Below are positions 31,045-42,300 of a stretch of 64,000 bases of DNA, in pieces. Under the pieces are notes generated by a model, which was not told the DNA's origin, did no database searches, and saw only the letters and a program-made list of their open reading frames with translations. Position numbers and translations under genes: made by a program. How positions within the stretch are numbered: the first letter of the stretch is position 1; each line of letters opens with the position of its first letter. The DNA is taken from assembly GCF_003386095.1 (NCBI RefSeq), contig NZ_QREG01000017.1:1-64000 (forward strand). Reading direction: 5' to 3'. The stretch is from Marinoscillum furvescens DSM 4134. Its GTDB lineage: Bacteria > Bacteroidota > Bacteroidia > Cytophagales > Cyclobacteriaceae.

Positions 31045-34000
31045 ATGAAACACGCCTTTACAATTTTTTGGCTCCTGACCGCCATGACGGTATGGGGGCA
31101 GAAGTTTACACCGGATTGGACTCTAGGACTGGGAGCGGGAGTAGTAACTACCGATATGGTCTTAGACAAAGCAGGCAACACTTACCTCACTGGATACTTT
31201 ACTGGTGCCAGTGCGGATTTTTCACTTGGAGCAGGTGTCGCCAATATCAAATCGAATGCAGGAGGCCAGGATGCTTTTCTGGCTCGTTACGACGCAGCTG
31301 GAGGGCTGGATTGGGTGCATGCTTTTGGATCTTCATCAAATGAGCGCTTTAACGCCCTGGTACTTACGCATTCTGGAAACCTTTTGCTTACTGGGTTTTT
31401 GGGTAGCAGCACGTCAGGTTTTGATTTAGATCCGGGATCTGGTACCGTCACTGTCACTGCTCAAAACGATGCACTGGTTGCTCGATTTGATACGGCTGGA
31501 ACCTACCTCAACCACTTTACTATAGGAGGCGAAACCGCGGAACCTCAGGAATTTTTTGACATTGCTGTCAACAATGGAGACTCCATTTATGTGGGAGGGT
31601 ACTCCAAATATCCAGGGGCAGATATGGATCCAGGTGCTGGCGTATCTCAGCTATATGTCAATACTGTTCACAAAGAAGGTGTTTTGGGTGTTTACGCACC
31701 TGATTTTTCATTTTTATATGGTAGAAGAACGTCTTCTAACAAGGGGTCTGAATTTACAAAAATCGGGATTGATGGACATGGTGATGCTTACATGGTACTC
31801 CGGTGGAATTTTGAAACACAGAACTACGATGGCTCAGTCACTTTCGAGTATAGCCCAACCTATCAGGCTGCTGTAGGAGGGCATACTAAAGTGGGTAGCG
31901 AGCGCTTTATTTCAGGGACAGGATATCGACGTGGTGTAGGAATCAATATCATCAAATTGACCAGGCAGGGTACAATCGGATGGAATAAATCCCTAATGGG
32001 AGGCACAACAGCGACTAACGAATTGCATGACTTAATTGGGTTGGGCGATTATATCTATGTGGCTGGAGTGATTCCGAACGGGTACTTTATCAACGATACG
32101 AAGAAAGATTTTGGCACAAATGGAGGCCATGGGTATGTGTTTCGATTCAACGCCTCTAATGGAAACGGTGGAGTACTCAAATACTTTAAAACGACAACTA
32201 CCGCTACTGACTATGTGCACAGTATAGATACCATGTCTGGAAACCTGATGATCGCAGGTCACTGGAATGGCAATAGTACGATGGATTTGGACCCTGGGAC
32301 TGCTAGCTACACTTTAGGCCACACGGCTTCTGCTAGCTTCTGGGCAGAATTGACTCCTGCGCTCGATTTTCAGTCTGGTGGATTTCTGGCTTCCAGTACA
32401 GGAGATGCAGGGTTTGAAAATGTACTATTCAAAAGCAGGGGTAATGGCAGCTTTACACTTGTGGGTAACCATACCGATGAAGCGTCCTTCATTGATGGAA
32501 GCTATGGCCCCAACGTTGGAACCTCTGGAACCACTCTGTCGAAGGTAGACTTAATTCCTAATCAGCCGCCTACTATTGCAACCGTAATATCCGATACCTT
32601 GATTGGTGCAAGTGAGTTCAGAATGGCTAATATCGAAACGCTTTTTACTGACCCTGAGGGTGGAGAACTGACAATGTCTGTAAATGAGGCGTATACGGAA
32701 GACTATTATCTTCGATTGGAACCAGAAGGATTGCTGGCGATCTCCTTTTACAACAATACTAAAGTCACAGTAAACCTCACCGCTACAGATCCTCAAGGAG
32801 CAAGTACGAGCCAATCGTTTACGGTAAGGTATACAGATCCTGCGCGCTTAGCTCACACTTATCCGGTAGATGGTCAGCAGCTGGTCCCTACGGATGCATC
32901 AATCGGGTTTAGCTACAATACGGAGTTGGATGTCACCTCGCTCGATGGTGTTTTGTCAGTGTGGAGCTCTTTGCGAGGCGAAATTCCAGGTGAATGGAGC
33001 TACACAAAAGATACAGCAGTCTTTGTACCTGATACAACATTTTTAGCTGGAGAGCAGGTATCGGTCGCCATTCAAATAGGAGTGAAAGCCGAAAGTGATA
33101 CCGTGTTGGTTGCTCCTCAGGTATTCCAGTTTGAATGTGCAGTGGGCCAGGGGGTGAACGAATTGGCGTTTGCCACAAAGGAACTTGCTTATGAAGCTTT
33201 GGATGTGACTAGCGCAAAATTTACCGACTTGGATGGTGATGGTGATCTGGATATCGTGGCTACTTCCTCTCTGGGGACTGACCTGGTATATCTCCTCCGT
33301 GGTGATGGTCATAGCTTTGGCCAACCGGTAAAAATCAATGACACCTACCAGCTCAGTGATGTGTGGTTGGCAGATGTCAATGGAGATGGAGTTTCAGATT
33401 TGATAGCAAACTCCAAAGGCTCGGGGGTATATGCATTTTATCATGATGGTAAACTCAATTTCACGGCACATCAATTAATTGATGAAAGCGCAAATGCTTT
33501 AGCAAGTTATGTGGCGGATGTAAACCTTGATGGGCTCATTGATGTGGTGCGCACACATATGTCTGATAAAAAAGTATATCTCTTTACTCAAAATGCTGAC
33601 AGTTCGTTTACCAAAACCAATTTAGCAATTCCATTTGCCTATACTGAATTAAGCGATGTAACTGTAGCTGATTTTACAGGAGACGGCCTGCCAGACGTCT
33701 CTGTTAGTACCAAAAATGAGGTGTACATCCTCAGCCAAAAAAGTGATGGCTCGTTTGGGTATAGGGCTCGAGCCCTCAGCAACTACACGGCTTCTCAGTT
33801 ATATCCTGTGGATATTGATCAGGATGGAGATATGGACATTGCCTATGCACGAACTCAAGCCTACGGGATTGGCATCTTACTCAATGGAGGCAATGGAATC
33901 AGTTTTACCAATAAAGCCATAGGTGATGGGGATAATTTTGATACCAAAACCATCGCTGCAGGCGACGTGGACGGGGATGGAACTATCGACCTGGTGACAT

Positions 34001-36471
34001 TTGCTGAATATACCAAGCGAGTGATCGCGCACCTCAATGATGGTGAAATGAACTTTACCAAAAAGCATTTGCTCACTACTGCATCATCGGTCAATTCGGT
34101 TTCCCTGGGGGACAGTGATGGAGATGCTGATTTGGATATTCTGATAGGTACAGCTTTAGATGGAGTACAGCTAATTGAAAATCGGGTAATAGAATTGCTG
34201 CCGCCTGTGCTGGAGGTAAGCCTCAATACGATTGTACTCGATGAAGATAGTCAGCTGGATGTTACCGAGAAGCTGGATACGCTTTTTTCTGATCCTTTAG
34301 GTGAAGGGCTGAGCTATACAGCAATAACATCCAATGATTCGGTAAGCGTCACCATCAGTGGAACTGAGCTGACGCTAGAGACATCCATGAACTTCCATGG
34401 ATCAGCAATACTTTACCTTTCTGCAACCAACCGAATTGGGACCACAACAGACACGTTGGATATACAGGTAACAGCGGTTAATGATGCTCCGAATCTGGTA
34501 TCGGCTTTGGATGACCTTTCGGCTACTGAGGATGCTGTAAACGAGCAGGTCGATTTGTCTGAAACTTTTGCCGATGTGGATGGTGATGCATTGGAGTTGT
34601 CTTTTGAGGTGCTGGCAGGAAGTGAAAACTGTACCATTGCGCTTTCGGATGATGTTTTGACTTTTGGGACCATTGCTGATGCTTATGGCGAAGTAGAGGT
34701 AGTAATAATTGCGAAAGATTCTCAAGAGTTGATGGCTACTGACACCATTTTGCTAACTATTCACTCAGTAAACGACGCTCCTGTATTTGAGATTAGTACA
34801 GATAGTATAGTGGTAGGAAAAAATTTCTCTTCTACCGAACGCGTAATTGTCACTGGTCTGAGTCCTGCGAACGAAGCAGATCAAGCGATCAGCTACGCAT
34901 TGCAACCGGCTAGCGTAGCCTGGGCAAACCTGGCAATCGATGCGAATACAGGAGAAGTCACCATATTGGCAGAGCAAGACCAATTTGGAAGCCAACTATT
35001 CACCATTACAGCCAATGATGGTCAGCTGGAGCATGGTACCTATTCCATGGAGTTCTATTTGGAAGTGCAAGACAATCAAACTCCCCTTGTAGTGTCCCAA
35101 CCTCAGGATGTGACATTTTTGGAAGATGCCGCTAATCGTACAATGATTTCAGATGTGTCTGTATTCTTTTCAGATCCGGAGGGGGACGCACTTACATTTG
35201 AGGCTACATCCAGCAATGACACCATTGCTTTAGTTTTTACAGGGAATGAATTGAGCTATGAAGCACCCAGGGACTATTACGGGCAAGCTCAGATCACCCT
35301 GATTGCTAATGACGGGAATTCAGCAATTAGCGTAACTTTTGATTTATCGATCACCTCGGTAAATGATGCTCCCGAGGTGACTAATCCTGTCGCAGATCTG
35401 TTGGCCACTGAAGATGTTGGGTTTAGCTACAACCTTCCTTTGGATCAGTTCACAGATGTTGACAATGCCGATTTGAACCTCGCAGTGACCGGATTGCCTG
35501 CCTGGCTCACTTTTGACGGATTTACGCGGACACTTTTTGGTAATCCAACAAATGACGATGTGGGGGCAGTGACAGTTACCATTACCGCTGATGACGGTGA
35601 GTGGTCGGTAGCAGATGAGTTTCAAATCACTGTGGTGAACGTAAATGACGCACCCGAGCTCTTAAAGTCCATTCCCAATATTTCCATACTGGAAGATACC
35701 CCAGGTTTTGAAGTGGTAGATTTGGATTCTATGTTTCGTGATATTGATGGAGATGTTTTGAGCTATCAGCTAATCAATAATCACACAGCAGTCAATGTTT
35801 CCATCGATCAAAACAATGTGATTACGCTAAATGCTCTTTCAAATAAAAACGGGAATGGCACCATCGATTTGTCTGTGACTGACGGGCAGGAGACCCTTGG
35901 CTTCACAGTTGCTGTAGAAGTAATCTCGGTTAATGATGCCCCTGAGTTTACACTTAGTAAATCTTTGATCCAGCTGGAGGCAGATTTCACCGAAAGCGTG
36001 CTGATCGATCTGTTGCCTGCTGCTGTACCCGAAGACGAGCAAGGTGAGGTGGTGACCTATAGCATTTCGTCCAATGATGATAACGTGGTGAATGCCTCGG
36101 TCAGTGGAAATGCAATCGAGCTAACGGCTATACCTGGCGCTAGTGGTAGTCAGTTGATCACCATTACTGCCGATGATGGCAACGGCGAAAACAACCTGTA
36201 TCAAGAGGATTTGGAGGTGGAAATTGCTGAAGTGTTGAGTTTAGGAAAAGCAACTATCAAACTTTATCCAAACCCGGCGCAGGACTATTTGTGGGTAACA
36301 GGCTTCTCAGGAGCGAATTATGAAATAAGCGATTTGTCAGGTAAGGTGATCCTTCAGGGCGGGTTCTCGTCACAGATTGATGTCACCGGACTTTCACCCG
36401 GTACCTATATACTAAGGCTGATAGGAGGTGACTCTAGCGGTTCTTTGGTTTCAAGATTTAGTAAGAACTAA
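31045..36471 (+). CDS. Giant T9SS-secreted surface protein with FG-GAP and cadherin-like repeats
   Basis: One thousand eight hundred and eight residues. Signal peptide (MKHAFTIFWLLTAMTVWGQ). About 19-500: SBBP-type propeller repeats (AGNTYLTGYFTG, GNLLLTGFLGSS). About 600-700: a Big_5-like domain (YPVDGQQLVPTDASIGFSYN). About 705-1050: seven FG-GAP/VCBS repeats with calcium-binding loops (DLDGDGDLDIV, DVNGDGVSDL, DQDGDMDIA, DVDGDGTIDL). About 1052-1730: tandem cadherin-like domains separated by VNDAP. The last 75 residues (LGKATIKLYPNPAQDYLW to VSRFSKN) form a type A T9SS sorting domain. It would be exported across the outer membrane and anchored or released, binding calcium. Adhesion or gliding is likely; no catalytic domain was recognised. 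Preceded by the LytTR operator candidate. Confidence 0.9.
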   Translation: MKHAFTIFWLLTAMTVWGQKFTPDWTLGLGAGVVTTDMVLDKAGNTYLTGYFTGASADFSLGAGVANIKSNAGGQDAFLARYDAAGGLDWVHAFGSSSNERFNALVLTHSGNLLLTGFLGSSTSGFDLDPGSGTVTVTAQNDALVARFDTAGTYLNHFTIGGETAEPQEFFDIAVNNGDSIYVGGYSKYPGADMDPGAGVSQLYVNTVHKEGVLGVYAPDFSFLYGRRTSSNKGSEFTKIGIDGHGDAYMVLRWNFETQNYDGSVTFEYSPTYQAAVGGHTKVGSERFISGTGYRRGVGINIIKLTRQGTIGWNKSLMGGTTATNELHDLIGLGDYIYVAGVIPNGYFINDTKKDFGTNGGHGYVFRFNASNGNGGVLKYFKTTTTATDYVHSIDTMSGNLMIAGHWNGNSTMDLDPGTASYTLGHTASASFWAELTPALDFQSGGFLASSTGDAGFENVLFKSRGNGSFTLVGNHTDEASFIDGSYGPNVGTSGTTLSKVDLIPNQPPTIATVISDTLIGASEFRMANIETLFTDPEGGELTMSVNEAYTEDYYLRLEPEGLLAISFYNNTKVTVNLTATDPQGASTSQSFTVRYTDPARLAHTYPVDGQQLVPTDASIGFSYNTELDVTSLDGVLSVWSSLRGEIPGEWSYTKDTAVFVPDTTFLAGEQVSVAIQIGVKAESDTVLVAPQVFQFECAVGQGVNELAFATKELAYEALDVTSAKFTDLDGDGDLDIVATSSLGTDLVYLLRGDGHSFGQPVKINDTYQLSDVWLADVNGDGVSDLIANSKGSGVYAFYHDGKLNFTAHQLIDESANALASYVADVNLDGLIDVVRTHMSDKKVYLFTQNADSSFTKTNLAIPFAYTELSDVTVADFTGDGLPDVSVSTKNEVYILSQKSDGSFGYRARALSNYTASQLYPVDIDQDGDMDIAYARTQAYGIGILLNGGNGISFTNKAIGDGDNFDTKTIAAGDVDGDGTIDLVTFAEYTKRVIAHLNDGEMNFTKKHLLTTASSVNSVSLGDSDGDADLDILIGTALDGVQLIENRVIELLPPVLEVSLNTIVLDEDSQLDVTEKLDTLFSDPLGEGLSYTAITSNDSVSVTISGTELTLETSMNFHGSAILYLSATNRIGTTTDTLDIQVTAVNDAPNLVSALDDLSATEDAVNEQVDLSETFADVDGDALELSFEVLAGSENCTIALSDDVLTFGTIADAYGEVEVVIIAKDSQELMATDTILLTIHSVNDAPVFEISTDSIVVGKNFSSTERVIVTGLSPANEADQAISYALQPASVAWANLAIDANTGEVTILAEQDQFGSQLFTITANDGQLEHGTYSMEFYLEVQDNQTPLVVSQPQDVTFLEDAANRTMISDVSVFFSDPEGDALTFEATSSNDTIALVFTGNELSYEAPRDYYGQAQITLIANDGNSAISVTFDLSITSVNDAPEVTNPVADLLATEDVGFSYNLPLDQFTDVDNADLNLAVTGLPAWLTFDGFTRTLFGNPTNDDVGAVTVTITADDGEWSVADEFQITVVNVNDAPELLKSIPNISILEDTPGFEVVDLDSMFRDIDGDVLSYQLINNHTAVNVSIDQNNVITLNALSNKNGNGTIDLSVTDGQETLGFTVAVEVISVNDAPEFTLSKSLIQLEADFTESVLIDLLPAAVPEDEQGEVVTYSISSNDDNVVNASVSGNAIELTAIPGASGSQLITITADDGNGENNLYQEDLEVEIAEVLSLGKATIKLYPNPAQDYLWVTGFSGANYEISDLSGKVILQGGFSSQIDVTGLSPGTYILRLIGGDSSGSLVSRFSKN

Positions 36472-36493
36472 AGTACAATCATCGACCTATCTT

Positions 36494-36526
36494 ATAAAAG
36501 GTCGCCCCTGGGGCGACCTTTTTTAT
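36494..36526. terminator. Bidirectional terminator
   Basis: AAAAGGTCGCCCC/GGGGCGACCTTTT stem with a minimal loop and T runs on both strands. It lies between the convergent giant gene and NarL-type regulator and serves both. Confidence 0.85.
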
Positions 36527-37173
36527 AGACCTTTTATCACCCCTTTTTGCTCATGAGCCCAGATCGAGAGGGTATGCGTTTGCCCATTGAGGTCCAGCTT
36601 GCGGATGATGTTGCTGCGGTGCTTTTCGATGGTGCGAATGGAGACATGCAGCAATTCGGCGATTGCTTCTGTGCTGTGAGATTCAGCAATCATCTTCAGG
36701 ATTTTCTTTTCAGATGGTGTCAGTAGGTCGAGCATTTTCTGAATTTCTGAAGACTGTTCCATAGTGGACTGAGCAATGGCCGGACTGTAATAAGTTTCCC
36801 CGTTTAACAGTGCTTCGATACACGTACTGATTTCCGTGGTGGTATCTTCCTTGAGGAGGTATCCTGAAAGGTTGAGGCGCTGGGCTTTATGAATAAAAGC
36901 AACTTCCTTATGGTAAGAAAGTATGATGATTTTAGTGGTCAGCCCACGTTCGAGGCAGATTTCTGCGATATCCAGACCAGTGAGGTAGGGCATTTCTATA
37001 TCCAAAATGGCGATTTCAGGTTGCTTGTCCAAAATTAGTTGGAGTGCTTCGGTGCCGTTGTTGGCTGTTCCAGCCAGCTCGTATCCACGCCGTGTTAGTG
37101 TGTCATTAAGACCCTGCAATAGTAAAGGGTGGTCGTCAGCCGTGACGATTCGTATGTCTGAAGGGTTATGCAT
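36523..37173 (-). CDS. NarL/LuxR-family response regulator
   Basis: Two hundred and sixteen residues. Receiver with Asp58 in IAILDIEMPYLTG and the K switch in LSGYLLKEDTT, followed by a LuxR helix-turn-helix (LTPSEKKILKMIAESHSTEAIAELLHVSIRTIEKHRSNIIRKL). It is the cognate regulator of the NarL-type kinase whose 3' end overlaps this start by 8 bp, so the two form a translationally coupled unit. It is flanked by two giant T9SS genes, suggesting regulation of surface proteins, though no operator was found. Confidence 0.93.
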   Translation of the reverse strand: MHNPSDIRIVTADDHPLLLQGLNDTLTRRGYELAGTANNGTEALQLILDKQPEIAILDIEMPYLTGLDIAEICLERGLTTKIIILSYHKEVAFIHKAQRLNLSGYLLKEDTTTEISTCIEALLNGETYYSPAIAQSTMEQSSEIQKMLDLLTPSEKKILKMIAESHSTEAIAELLHVSIRTIEKHRSNIIRKLDLNGQTHTLSIWAHEQKGVIKGL

Positions 37174-39169
37174 GCGCTAAAGGAATTTTCAGTGACAGAG
37201 AGGTGCCTTTTCCAATCATTGAGTTGACTTGTAGCTGACCTCCGAGTATGGCCGCTCGTTCGTAGAGTGTACGCATACCCAAACTGTGTTTGGTGATGTC
37301 CGGATCAAACCCAACTCCATAATCTTCGATCATCACATGGATGAAATGGTCTTCAACTTTCATTTCCAAATCTGCAGCGGTGGTTTTACTGTGTTTTATC
37401 AGGTTGTTGAGCGCTTCTTGTAAAAATCTATAAAGATGCACTTCCATGTCGGGAGGTAAAAGCCCATCTATGGGAGCCAATTCGTAGCTAAAGAGTATAT
37501 CAGTGCTCTCGTCCAGATCGGTAAGCATTTTTTCGATACTTGCGCTTATTCCGAGTTTTGTCAGGAGGGCAGGATGCAGTGCCCGTGAAATTGAACGCAC
37601 CTCATCCAGCGTTTGGCCGGCAAGCTGAGCCAAAGATTCATCACCCTGTGTATTCGCATTGTTTTTGAGTAAGATCAGGCTTTGTCCCACTCCGTCATGC
37701 AGATCTCTGGCAATACGTTTACGTTCAGTCTCGTGAGCGTCTAGGAGTTTTTGAGAAAAAGTCTGCTGGAGTTTGGTTTTGGCCAGTGCATATTGCCTGG
37801 AACGAAACAGGTAGATCATGCCTATGAGCATGATGCTGGCCATTATAGTTCCCCAGAGTAATTTGGTATTGAAGGCGTTGGAAGTAGCCAATAGTTGAAT
37901 TTTGTTGTTTTGGTCAGAAATGATCCGTTTCTTCCGTTCACTTTCATACAGTGTCTCCATGTAGAGCACGGCATTAGATCTGTTGATTCGGGTAAGCGAA
38001 TCATGGAGGTGATTGTAGGTCTGATAGTGATTGAGCGCCTGCTCAAAATTACCTTGAGCAGCCTGAATACGCGATATCAGCCGGTGCATGTCCATGATGG
38101 TTTCGGCATCCTTATCTTGCAGAGCATTTGTCAATAGCGATTGAGCTTTGGTCAGAGCCGCATCGAATTGCTGTAGACAGTACAGCGCCTCTGCATCTGC
38201 ACGATCATAGATCATCTGATATCTGGGTACATTGAGTGCCTGAGATCTGAAAAAATCCATTTTCTGATAAGCTTCAAGTGCTGCATTGGTCATATCCTGG
38301 CGTGAATAGGCTTCTGTAAGCTTGTAGAGCAAATAGAAAGTGATGATTTTGCCTGTGTAGTCAGTGGTATCAGCTAAGGTTAGCCCATCCAATATGACCT
38401 GAATTTCCAAAGAATCTTCCTGAAGTTTTCGTGCTTCACTGGCATAGTTCAGATAGGTAATGGCAAGCAGCATTTTATTTGCATTGTTATCTGCTGTAGC
38501 TATGATTTCCTTTCGAAATTCCACAGCCTGGTCCAGCATACCATTCATACTGTAGAGGTTGGCTCTATTGTTCAATGTTTGCAGTTTGTAATCTCTATCA
38601 TACTGATAAGCGGGCAGCGACTGGGCTTTGTCCAGGTATGTCACTGCTGTGAGATAGTCTCCCTGATCCAAATAGATGCCAGAGAGGGTGAGGTAATTTA
38701 GTCCCAGGTTTGCGCGAGAGGTGTCATTAATAGTTTCAAATGCATCTACAGATGCTTCAAAAGCATATTTAGCGCTATCCAGTTTACGCATGGCATGATA
38801 AATATTTCCCTGAGTTTGCCAAAGCTGTGCCAGGTTGCTGGTGGAAATTTGCCCTGAATCAGCTAATGCTGCATTGATGATAAGTAGCGCAGAGTCTGGC
38901 TTAGAAATGTTGTATAAATAGTACTCGGCCAAAGTTGAAAGTGAGGAACTGACAAAATCAAAGTCTTTGTTTGCACGTGCATCTACCACGATTTTGTTGA
39001 TGCTATGTATATCCGCGGCTAGCAGACTGTCGAAGATGTCAGTATAAAGCGACTTTCTCGTTTCCCAGTCACTCTCAGAATTGATCGCTCCTAGCTGCTC
39101 AGATAGCTGCTGAGTGGCATGACAGCAAATGCCAAGATGAAGACCAAATAGGAAGAGCAGGCGACGCAT
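37166..39169 (-). CDS. NarL-type sensor histidine kinase with TPR domain
   Basis: Six hundred and sixty-seven residues from the ATG at 39169, which opens a signal peptide (MRRLLFLFGLHLGICCHATQ). The start at 39220 would add an unlikely leader. About 380 periplasmic residues contain TPR-like repeats (LDSAKYAFEASVDAFETIND, DQAVEFRKEIIATADNN, FEQALNHYQTYNHLHDSL). A membrane helix (LLWGTIMASIMLIGMIYLF) precedes the HisKA_3 domain with the site histidine in ERKRIARDLHDGVGQSLILL. The HATPase carries EALNNLIKHSKTTAADLEM, EDYGVGFDPD and GMRTLYERAAILGGQL. Tetratricopeptide kinases of this plan are common in Bacteroidota. Signal unknown; the unit is divergent from the 2.2-kaa protein gene. Confidence 0.92.
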   Translation of the reverse strand: MRRLLFLFGLHLGICCHATQQLSEQLGAINSESDWETRKSLYTDIFDSLLAADIHSINKIVVDARANKDFDFVSSSLSTLAEYYLYNISKPDSALLIINAALADSGQISTSNLAQLWQTQGNIYHAMRKLDSAKYAFEASVDAFETINDTSRANLGLNYLTLSGIYLDQGDYLTAVTYLDKAQSLPAYQYDRDYKLQTLNNRANLYSMNGMLDQAVEFRKEIIATADNNANKMLLAITYLNYASEARKLQEDSLEIQVILDGLTLADTTDYTGKIITFYLLYKLTEAYSRQDMTNAALEAYQKMDFFRSQALNVPRYQMIYDRADAEALYCLQQFDAALTKAQSLLTNALQDKDAETIMDMHRLISRIQAAQGNFEQALNHYQTYNHLHDSLTRINRSNAVLYMETLYESERKKRIISDQNNKIQLLATSNAFNTKLLWGTIMASIMLIGMIYLFRSRQYALAKTKLQQTFSQKLLDAHETERKRIARDLHDGVGQSLILLKNNANTQGDESLAQLAGQTLDEVRSISRALHPALLTKLGISASIEKMLTDLDESTDILFSYELAPIDGLLPPDMEVHLYRFLQEALNNLIKHSKTTAADLEMKVEDHFIHVMIEDYGVGFDPDITKHSLGMRTLYERAAILGGQLQVNSMIGKGTSLSLKIPLAHA

Positions 39170-39317
39170 AACACTGGTTGGTTTACCGGTGAAAATAACA
39201 ACAATAGCTGAAAATCTCACTTTTTCCGAAGTATCACTAAGTGATCTACGAGGTAATACGTATTTCTTACTTGCTGTAATCAGTCGAATTTTACAGTCTA
39301 ATCAAGCCATTGCACCG

Positions 39318-42300
39318 ATGAAAAATCATTTTACCTTTTTAAAGGCCTCTCCACGGCCTGTCAATTGCTTTACGCATACCTTGCTGTTATTCACTTTTAG
39401 TTTGTTGAGCTTCTTTGCCTCAGCGCAAGATCTCGTCATGGACCCATCAGCTATTCATTTAGATGCTGATGTAAATGGCACCGATTCAGAGTTTGTTGAT
39501 TTTGTCAATAACTCCACGAGCGACATTACTGTCACCAATGTGTACGTGGAGGATGATACGGCTTCAGAATTCTCACTTGCCTCCAATTTCAATGCTCCCT
39601 ATACCTTAGGTGCGTCAGGAGGTTTTGAAGGCGATCGAGCCTTTTACCAAATTTATTTCTCACCCAAATCGGAGGGTAGCAGATTTGTGAAGATCGTTTT
39701 TGAAACGGACAGCCCTGAAAGTCCACATAAATTCGACGTGACTGCTACCAGCGAAGTGCCCATCGTGCCGGATATTTCGGTTGCATTTACTAAGCAACCT
39801 GAAACATCCACGGTTTTTGACAATCATCGGGTAAACGAAGGTGTACCAGATACCCTATCCGCAACGATAAAAAACGCTGGAAATACAGATTTGATAATTG
39901 ATGCGTTGGAGATTGCCGAGGGCGATAATGATCAGTTTGTTTTGCTAGATACCTTGTATTTTCCATTTACCATTGGCGTTCAGGATTCAGTAGTGCTTGG
40001 CGTTCAAATGAATGCTACGGCTCCTATATCCATACCTTCTCCTGGAATTTCTTCCATTTCGTCATTTCTAAAAATCACGCATAATGACACTATGAAAACC
40101 AGTCCGCTGGAGTATCAGCTAAAATTCATAGAAACGGCACCCAATCCCGAAACCAGCGGTGAGTGGGATTTTGGGAGTGTTCTGGTAGGAGAAGATACTA
40201 CCGCGATATTTACCATCACCAACGCCACCAATAGCCAGATGGATGGTGATTGGGTAGTCAACGGGTTGGACTTTGGACAGTACAGTACAGCCTTTTCGTC
40301 TACCACGTCATTTCCCTTTACGTTGGGCGTGGGCGAAAGCCAGGAAGTTTCCGTGACTTATAGTGCGCAGCAGGGACTTCAAAGTGGTCAAATACAGGTA
40401 GAGGGAAATGTGTCGCTGAGCGTAGATTTTCAGGCTTCTGGTGTAACCAGAGAGCTTGTCCTTGCCATAGATACGCTGGATTTTGGGGATGTTTATACCG
40501 CCCAAAGTACGGGGCAGGAAGTGGCTGAGTTTACCCTTGAATTTACGGGTGGTGCAGATGTCACCATTACTGATCTAAGTATTTCTGGAGCTGATGCGAG
40601 CTATTTCGATTACTTTTTTAGTCTACCAGCTACCGTTTCTGCCGATTCGAATTGGCCAATTAGCTTTTTCCCTAAAAATGGCACCAAAGGTGAAAAATAT
40701 GCCAAGGTGACAATCACTTCCAATGCTGACAATAGCCCTCACGAGTTCATTGTCGCTGGCAATGCGGTATATCCTCCGGAACTCGAGGCTCATACCAATC
40801 AAATTGCGATTCAAGCATTGGAGCGAATGACGCAACTTGATACTACGTTAATCATTTCTAATTCAGGCTCTGAGACGCTTACCATCAATTCCTTATCACT
40901 CGAAGTTGCCGAAGAGTATGCAACTCAGTTCCAACTGGTAGACGGCCCAGCGACTCCATTCACCCTGGCTGGCGATGATTCATTAGCCATTAACCTACGG
41001 TTTGCACCCACAGGAGATACAGATATCTATTCAGATGTGGTCATAGTAAGTAATAGTACCTCGGCCACAACTACCAAAATACCTCTTTCCGCAGAAGTGG
41101 TCTATCCAGTAGGGGTCTTGATAGATGCTGATGGAGTCTTGATTGATGAGTTAAGCTTTGGTGATCTCTCCACGGTAGAATCTCTGGCAGACACACTGTA
41201 TCTGGTAAATAAAGGAACTTCAAATTGGAAGTTGGGCGACTGGTCGGTGGCCGGGTCTTCATTTTTTCAAGTGGCCGATCCAGCACTGGTGGAACCATTG
41301 GATACGGCACAATTAATCATCTCCTATGACCCGGCTACCACTGGTGTGCACTCAGCAGAGATCACATCCAGTAGTAATAATTTCCCCAGTGAAATCACAC
41401 TAAACTTAACTGGAACAGGTATCCAGCCGTTACTCTCATTTTCACAAAGTATCTACGTGGGCGAATCACTCATAGGAGATACCCTCATCTATCAGCAAGA
41501 GTTAGAAAATACCAGTGAATACACGGCTACTTTAAGGGGTGCTACGCTCAGCGGAGTAGATGCCGGGTATTTTCAAATACTGAATCTGGAAGAAGCGGTT
41601 TCCATTTCGGAAGGAACGAGTTACACCCTGGAGATTCAATTTACACCATCAGAAGCCAGGGTCTACGAAGCTCAGGTTCAGTTGGTAACAAATGCGGTGA
41701 ATGGCCCATTGGAGGCAACGCTGACAGGTACCGGTACAAATGCACCTAAATTTTTTACACCGTCAGATACCGTGATAGTTGCGGAAATGATGGCGGGAGA
41801 GGAAACCACCCTTGCGGTGCCTGTTGCTAACTGGGGGACGGCAGACCTTGAGCTTAAGTCGGCTGTACTGGCTGCTGGCAGTTCAGGAGCATTTAGTCAG
41901 GGTGCTGATAATGATGGTTTTGGCTTGCCAAAAACATTGCCTGGAGACGGAAGGGATACCATCTATGTTCGTTTTGCTCCAGCATATTCAGGTACTCATA
42001 TGGGCGTGCTTCAAATAGAAACCAACGATCAAAGTGCCAGCACTAACCAACCAACTTATGTTGCCACTATTTATTTGCTCGCCAATGTCTTAGGCCCAAA
42101 GGCGGAGTATGATGTAGCATCAGTAACGATTGATTCGGCCTTTGTAGGTAAGTATGCTGAAAAGGAGTTTACCATCACCAACACAGGGCAGGGGGATTTG
42201 ACGCTCGATTTTCTTTATCCTCACCCGGATTCTGTTTTCCAATTGTACTATGAGGGATATGAAACACCAACTGCACCGGATGCTTACACTTTTGTGACCA

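Noticed and set aside
41071-41310. Minus-strand frames inside the giant T9SS genes
   Set aside because: Shadows of the repeats; no start context, and composition follows the opposite strand.
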